From NCBI GenBank assembly GCA_002742845.1, contig DLUH01000005.1, positions 507,707-571,706 of the forward strand: a stretch of 64,000 bases of DNA, read 5' to 3'. This document shows positions 61,255-64,000 of the stretch, one piece after another; position 1 is the first letter of the stretch; each line of letters begins with the position of its first letter. The position numbers were made by a program, and so were the translations under genes. The notes beneath the pieces are model-generated. The model searched no databases, had not been told where the DNA came from, and saw only the letters and a list, made by a program, of their open reading frames with translations. This DNA comes from Sulfurovum sp. UBA12169. GTDB lineage: Bacteria > Campylobacterota > Campylobacteria > Campylobacterales > Sulfurovaceae.

Positions 61255-62398
61255 TGATTTTTGCCATGATGAATTGAATAAGTATCATGATAAAAACCAC
61301 TTCTATCATCGCCGCCAAGACAAAAGCATAGTATTCATTAAGGCTGATAGCGTTGTTGTTGACCGCTATGGTAGCAATCGCAATCAAAAATGTCAGTGGC
61401 ATTGAATCGCCAAAACTAAACAGGACGGTATCTCTGAAGCCTAAGTATTTATAGTAGGCAACCAAAGAACTTATCAATCTTGCAGAGACCATCGCTAAGA
61501 CAATCAACCCCGCAGTCGTGACAATCTCTTTGGTGAACAAAACTTTAAGATCAAGCGTGGTACCCACGTAGATGAAAAAAAGCGGCACCAAAAATCCAAA
61601 GCCCACCGTATGCAGCGTATGGGGCAACTCTACTTTATGAGCAAAGAAGTTGGCAATAAATACTCCGGCGATAAATGCTCCTAACACCATATCGATACCT
61701 AGATACTGCATTACGGCAATAAGGATAAAAAAGAGCGCCATAGATACACGGATATCCTGGCTCATGTTGTCAATTTCGGGCATGATGATTTTTCGAAGCT
61801 CAGGAAACCACCACAGCAAAAGGCGTAACGCCCGAAAGAGGTAAAAAGAGACCGCCAGTATCAGTATCAAAATACCGATATTTTTATAAAACTCCATACT
61901 GATTCCATGCGCTACAATCGCATCAAAGATAACCAAAGCGGAGATGCTGATCAGTTCCCCGATCACTCCGATAATCAAAGAGAGTTCCAGCCATTTATGG
62001 GTCTTCCCGTGTTCATTGATCAGTGCCATAATCATTCCCAAGGAGACGATGGGAATAGCCACAATATAGACAGGATTGAGCCCCAATACAAAGTAAAGCA
62101 AAAAGGAGATACCGTACAAGCAACCAAAATAGAGCAAAACGTTTTTGATAAATTTATCTTTGAAGCTGACAAACTTTTTGATATTGATCTCAAGTCCTGC
62201 CAAAAACATCAGGTAAAAAAACCCGATCTTGGCAATAGTTTTAAAAATTTCATTGTCCGCTTCAATGAAGCCTGCCCAAACAACCAATGTACCCAGGATA
62301 ATCTCAATTACGGCCACAGAAATCTTAAATGTTCTTGCAAAAATGGGTGCAACGACAATGAGAAGTGCAATTTGTGATAAAAAAGTCAAATTTTGCAT
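61232..62398 (-). CDS. Kef-type sodium/potassium-proton antiporter (CPA2)
   Basis: 388 aa, about twelve hydrophobic segments. IEIILGTLVVWAG, GFFYLMFLAGLEIN, SLGMIMAL, IGVIGELISISALV and LGAFIAGVFIANF fit the Na_H_Exchanger (PF00999) domain of the CPA2 group, with the key acidic residues in GLEI and GFLVPLFFIYVGTTLDL. No C-terminal TrkA domain, so regulation differs from KefB/C. Role: exchange of K+ or Na+ for H+. The ATG at 62398 has AAGG six bases upstream; the tail is Lys-Pro-rich. Confidence 0.85.
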   Translation of the reverse strand: MQNLTFLSQIALLIVVAPIFARTFKISVAVIEIILGTLVVWAGFIEADNEIFKTIAKIGFFYLMFLAGLEINIKKFVSFKDKFIKNVLLYFGCLYGISFLLYFVLGLNPVYIVAIPIVSLGMIMALINEHGKTHKWLELSLIIGVIGELISISALVIFDAIVAHGISMEFYKNIGILILILAVSFYLFRALRLLLWWFPELRKIIMPEIDNMSQDIRVSMALFFILIAVMQYLGIDMVLGAFIAGVFIANFFAHKVELPHTLHTVGFGFLVPLFFIYVGTTLDLKVLFTKEIVTTAGLIVLAMVSARLISSLVAYYKYLGFRDTVLFSFGDSMPLTFLIAIATIAVNNNAISLNEYYAFVLAAMIEVVFIMILIQFIMAKIKPKPTKS

Positions 62399-62527
62399 AG
62401 GAACCTTACAAATCAAATAAGATGTATTGTAGCCAAACAACTCTTAAAGGGGCAGCCCGTAAAGTACGAATGGGATAGTTGCTGATTTCGTTTGGATTGA
62501 AAGAAATATTTTAGGATTATATTTAAG

Positions 62528-62603
62528 TGGTGGCGCGAGAGGGAATCGAACCCCCGACACAAGGATTTTCAATCCTTTGCTCTACCGACTGAGCTATCGA
62601 GCC
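62528..62603 (-). tRNA. tRNA-Phe (anticodon GAA)
   Basis: 76 bases with CCA. Anticodon loop TTGAAAA presents GAA, anticodon stem AGGAT/ATCCT, T loop TTCGATT. The acceptor stem GGCTCGA / TCGCGCC has one mismatch (T4 opposite C69); all other pairs are sound. Probably functional. Confidence 0.9.
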
Positions 62604-62630
62604 ATTTATTTTATACGTGAAGTGGATGAA

Positions 62631-62636
62631 ATTATA
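62631..62636 (-). promoter_or_regulatory. Probable -10 element of tRNA-Phe
   Basis: TATAAT on the minus strand, 27 bases before the tRNA 5' end; no clear -35. Confidence 0.35.
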
Positions 62637-62689
62637 GCTTTTTAAACTTATATATTGCTTAAAAATAATTTGAAGAATAAAAATCAATG

Positions 62690-63000
62690 CGTTGAGATCC
62701 TGAACCTGATTCAAGATGACCACACTGCACGTCATTCCTGTGCAGATGAAAAGCGTTAAGCAAAGTCAAACTGCTTTCTCACAGAGAGTGCAAGCACAAG
62801 GACTTTGTAGGTTTGGAACTGAAGGCGATGTGCTTTTACACCGTCGAAGGAGAATTCACAGGCTCCTTTGACGTTATGGATCCCCGATCGGAGTCGAGGA
62901 TGGCACGGTATGGATCCCCGGGGCAAGCCCGAGGATGACGAAGATACCGCATTTCGCCCCTTCTTCACGTCATTTCGGGCTTGACCCGCAATAAGCCTTG
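62690..63000. repeat. Dispersed 'gtcattcc ... ggatgacg' repeat, copy B (compound)
   Basis: A non-coding stretch between tRNA-Phe and the small barrel gene made of repeat pieces: CACGTCATTCCTGTGCAG (62728-62745), the 28-base block at 62859-62886 and gcccgaggatgacgaagata (62927-62946), all shared with copy A at 55.1 kb, plus a second 'atggatccccg' and gtcatttcgggcttgacccgc. Between the shared blocks lies about 110 bases absent from copy A. No gene is supported here. Confidence 0.75.
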
Positions 63001-63002
63001 CA

Positions 63003-63677
63003 TTAGAAGTCGTACGTAATACCAAAGCTGACAATATTTGCTCTGTAGTCCCTTGGGCCTTCATCATGCATCAAGTTTTGATAATCTACAAAAAGACCCC
63101 AGCCTTTTTCCTGATCGCCGTGGCCATCGAAAGATCTGTCGTATTCGCCTTCTTCTTTGTCGGCATCACGGCTTGAGAGGTCATACTCAAGACCTATCCC
63201 GTAGCTCAAACCGTCATGTTTAAATGTTTCATGGAAGGTACCGCAGTCTGCATCGATCTCGGTATGACCATAGCCAAGCAAACCATAGACATTCATTCGA
63301 TCACCGATGGGCATCATCGGTTTTAGGAAGATGCCGTAATGTTCCACGTCATAAAAGTCGCTGCTGAGATTTGTTGTGAGCGCTCGTGCTTCGATACCGA
63401 AGTACTGATTGAAATCGTATCCTGCTCTGATGATGCCGCCCCAGCTCGAATCTTCCGCTCGTGCGCGGTCATGTACCTCACCTGTGGGCGTAAGACAGAT
63501 GCAGTCGCTACTTACTCCGGCCCAGAGGATGCCGAGCCCCAGATAGAAAGGATTGGGATCAATGTGCACGGGTATGGGCACAATCACCTCTTCGGCAGGA
63601 ACAATGTCCCCGCCGCCAAACAGAGTGCTTGTCGCGACAACTGCGCTAAGGGTTATGGTTTGTATTGCTTTTTTCAT
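63003..63677 (-). CDS. Small outer-membrane beta-barrel protein
   Basis: 224 aa with signal peptide (MKKAIQTITLSAVVATSTLF) and mature start GGGDIVPAEEVIVPIP, the style of the porin at 59641-60933. About eight amphipathic strands (FYLGLGILWAGV, WGGIIRAGYDFNQYFGIEARAL, MNVYGLLGYGHTEI, LSYGIGLEYDLS) end in IVSFGITYDF, an OmpA/Ail-like barrel. Two Cys in SDCICLTP and one in DADCGTF are unusual for such proteins. GGAGGGAGC is the ribosome site. It follows the surface-protein gene by 13 bases. Confidence 0.82.
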   Translation of the reverse strand: MKKAIQTITLSAVVATSTLFGGGDIVPAEEVIVPIPVHIDPNPFYLGLGILWAGVSSDCICLTPTGEVHDRARAEDSSWGGIIRAGYDFNQYFGIEARALTTNLSSDFYDVEHYGIFLKPMMPIGDRMNVYGLLGYGHTEIDADCGTFHETFKHDGLSYGIGLEYDLSSRDADKEEGEYDRSFDGHGDQEKGWGLFVDYQNLMHDEGPRDYRANIVSFGITYDF

Positions 63678-63690
63678 TTTTGCTCCCTCC

Positions 63691-64000
63691 TTATCTTTGG
63701 TTAAGCTCTTCTCTTCTTACAAAGAAAAGGCCAAGCATAAGCGTTATCAGTATCATTAATCCTGCTGAAATATGGTTAAGTGCCGGAGAACCGTCGCTTT
63801 TTACATCATAGCAGGTACAGTAGATCCCTGTATCAAGGGTGTTGTCAACCTCACCTGATTCGACACTGACAGACGATATCATACCGCCGCTGTCTGCATC
63901 AGAATCAACCGCATCATCGCTGCCCATATTGGTTTTTGTGAAGATGTAGTTTTCAGGCAATCCTGAGAATCTTATGCTGTATATTCCTGGCTCCACGTCA
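63691..64000 (-). CDS. C-terminal end of a SdrD-B-type surface protein (partial)
   Basis: The frame is open to the window edge; only the last about 103 residues are visible. GIYSIRFSGLPENYIFTKTN, GSDDAVDSDAD and DNTLDTGIYCTCYDV match the end of a SdrD_B-like (Cna-B fold) repeat. After a short linker come one hydrophobic segment (AGLMILITLMLGLFFV) and the tail RREELNQR, like a C-terminal membrane anchor or sorting signal. The protein is probably a large secreted or surface protein with several such repeats outside the window. Confidence 0.7.
   Translation of the reverse strand, partial: DVEPGIYSIRFSGLPENYIFTKTNMGSDDAVDSDADSGGMISSVSVESGEVDNTLDTGIYCTCYDVKSDGSPALNHISAGLMILITLMLGLFFVRREELNQR

Noticed and set aside
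62756-63067. 103-residue minus-strand frame in the repeat region
   Set aside because: Built from repeat sequence and overlapping the end of the barrel gene; no coding signal.

Overview
The window looks like a chromosome segment of a Campylobacterota (Epsilonproteobacteria) member, most like the sulfur-oxidising Sulfurovum/Sulfurimonas group. The grounds are: a complex I operon with a non-canonical NuoE and NuoF and two NuoG subunits; an HP0268-family gene next to miaB as in Helicobacter; a XerH-like single recombinase; a MqnP-type UbiA prenyltransferase; OprD-type and 'GGDI-P-E' outer-membrane proteins; and the nadD/rsfS-gap-pgk-tpiA layout. The species cannot be named from this sequence alone.

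Left region (1-10.2 kb, all on the minus strand) is a molybdate/tungstate island. modE is followed by a palindromic ModE-type box, then a tightly packed operon: OprD-type porin, three ModA-like binding proteins, permease, TauE/SafE permease, modD, a di-Mop protein, a second modB and a single modC. Two more ModE-type boxes then precede an alginate-export-type porin cut by the window edge. Five ATGA stop/start overlaps tie the operon together. It supplies every layer from outer membrane to cytoplasm plus the metal-sensing regulator.

Two identical tRNA-Glu genes (10.34-10.52 kb) are followed by a lipoprotein, nfo and a FadL-type channel. Next comes a polypeptide of 895 residues that joins a complete acyl-CoA ligase to a complete N-acetylglucosamine-6-phosphate deacetylase. 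EIIA, an overlooked 32-residue membrane peptide, a GlcNAc-type EIICB and an HPr-EI fusion (to 19.7 kb) complete a GlcNAc phosphotransferase system, which is unusual for this phylum. No glucosamine-6-phosphate deaminase is in the window.

An AAA+ ATPase gene (19.9-21.6 kb) precedes the 14-gene nuo operon (21.9-39.3 kb). In place of classical NuoE/NuoF it has a small NuoE-like protein and a fusion of an N3-like iron-sulfur domain to a GltD-like flavoprotein. The two NuoG paralogues differ in iron-sulfur content. The operon ends in terminator-like hairpins facing miaA.

From 40.4 to 58.1 kb lie core genes: pssA, mqnP, a DUF2802-type protein, a uracil-DNA glycosylase family gene, tRNA-Arg(GCG), an acidic receiver-like protein, gmk, tatA, argS, a nadD-rsfS fusion, gap-pgk-tpiA, nusA, the HP0268 homologue, miaB, a DUF374 acyltransferase, xerH, tilS, a four-helix-bundle (S23) gene and rimO. 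The S23 gene is bracketed by 14-bp tandem repeats that have changed the ends of tilS and rimO, so it looks like an inserted cassette.

The right end (58.2-64 kb) is more accessory: an AAA/DUF4143 ATPase gene with two operator-like repeats at its start, a major porin, a Kef-type antiporter, tRNA-Phe, copies of a dispersed 'gtcattcc...ggatgacg' repeat family, a small beta-barrel protein, and the C-terminal end of a SdrD-B-type surface protein that runs off the window.
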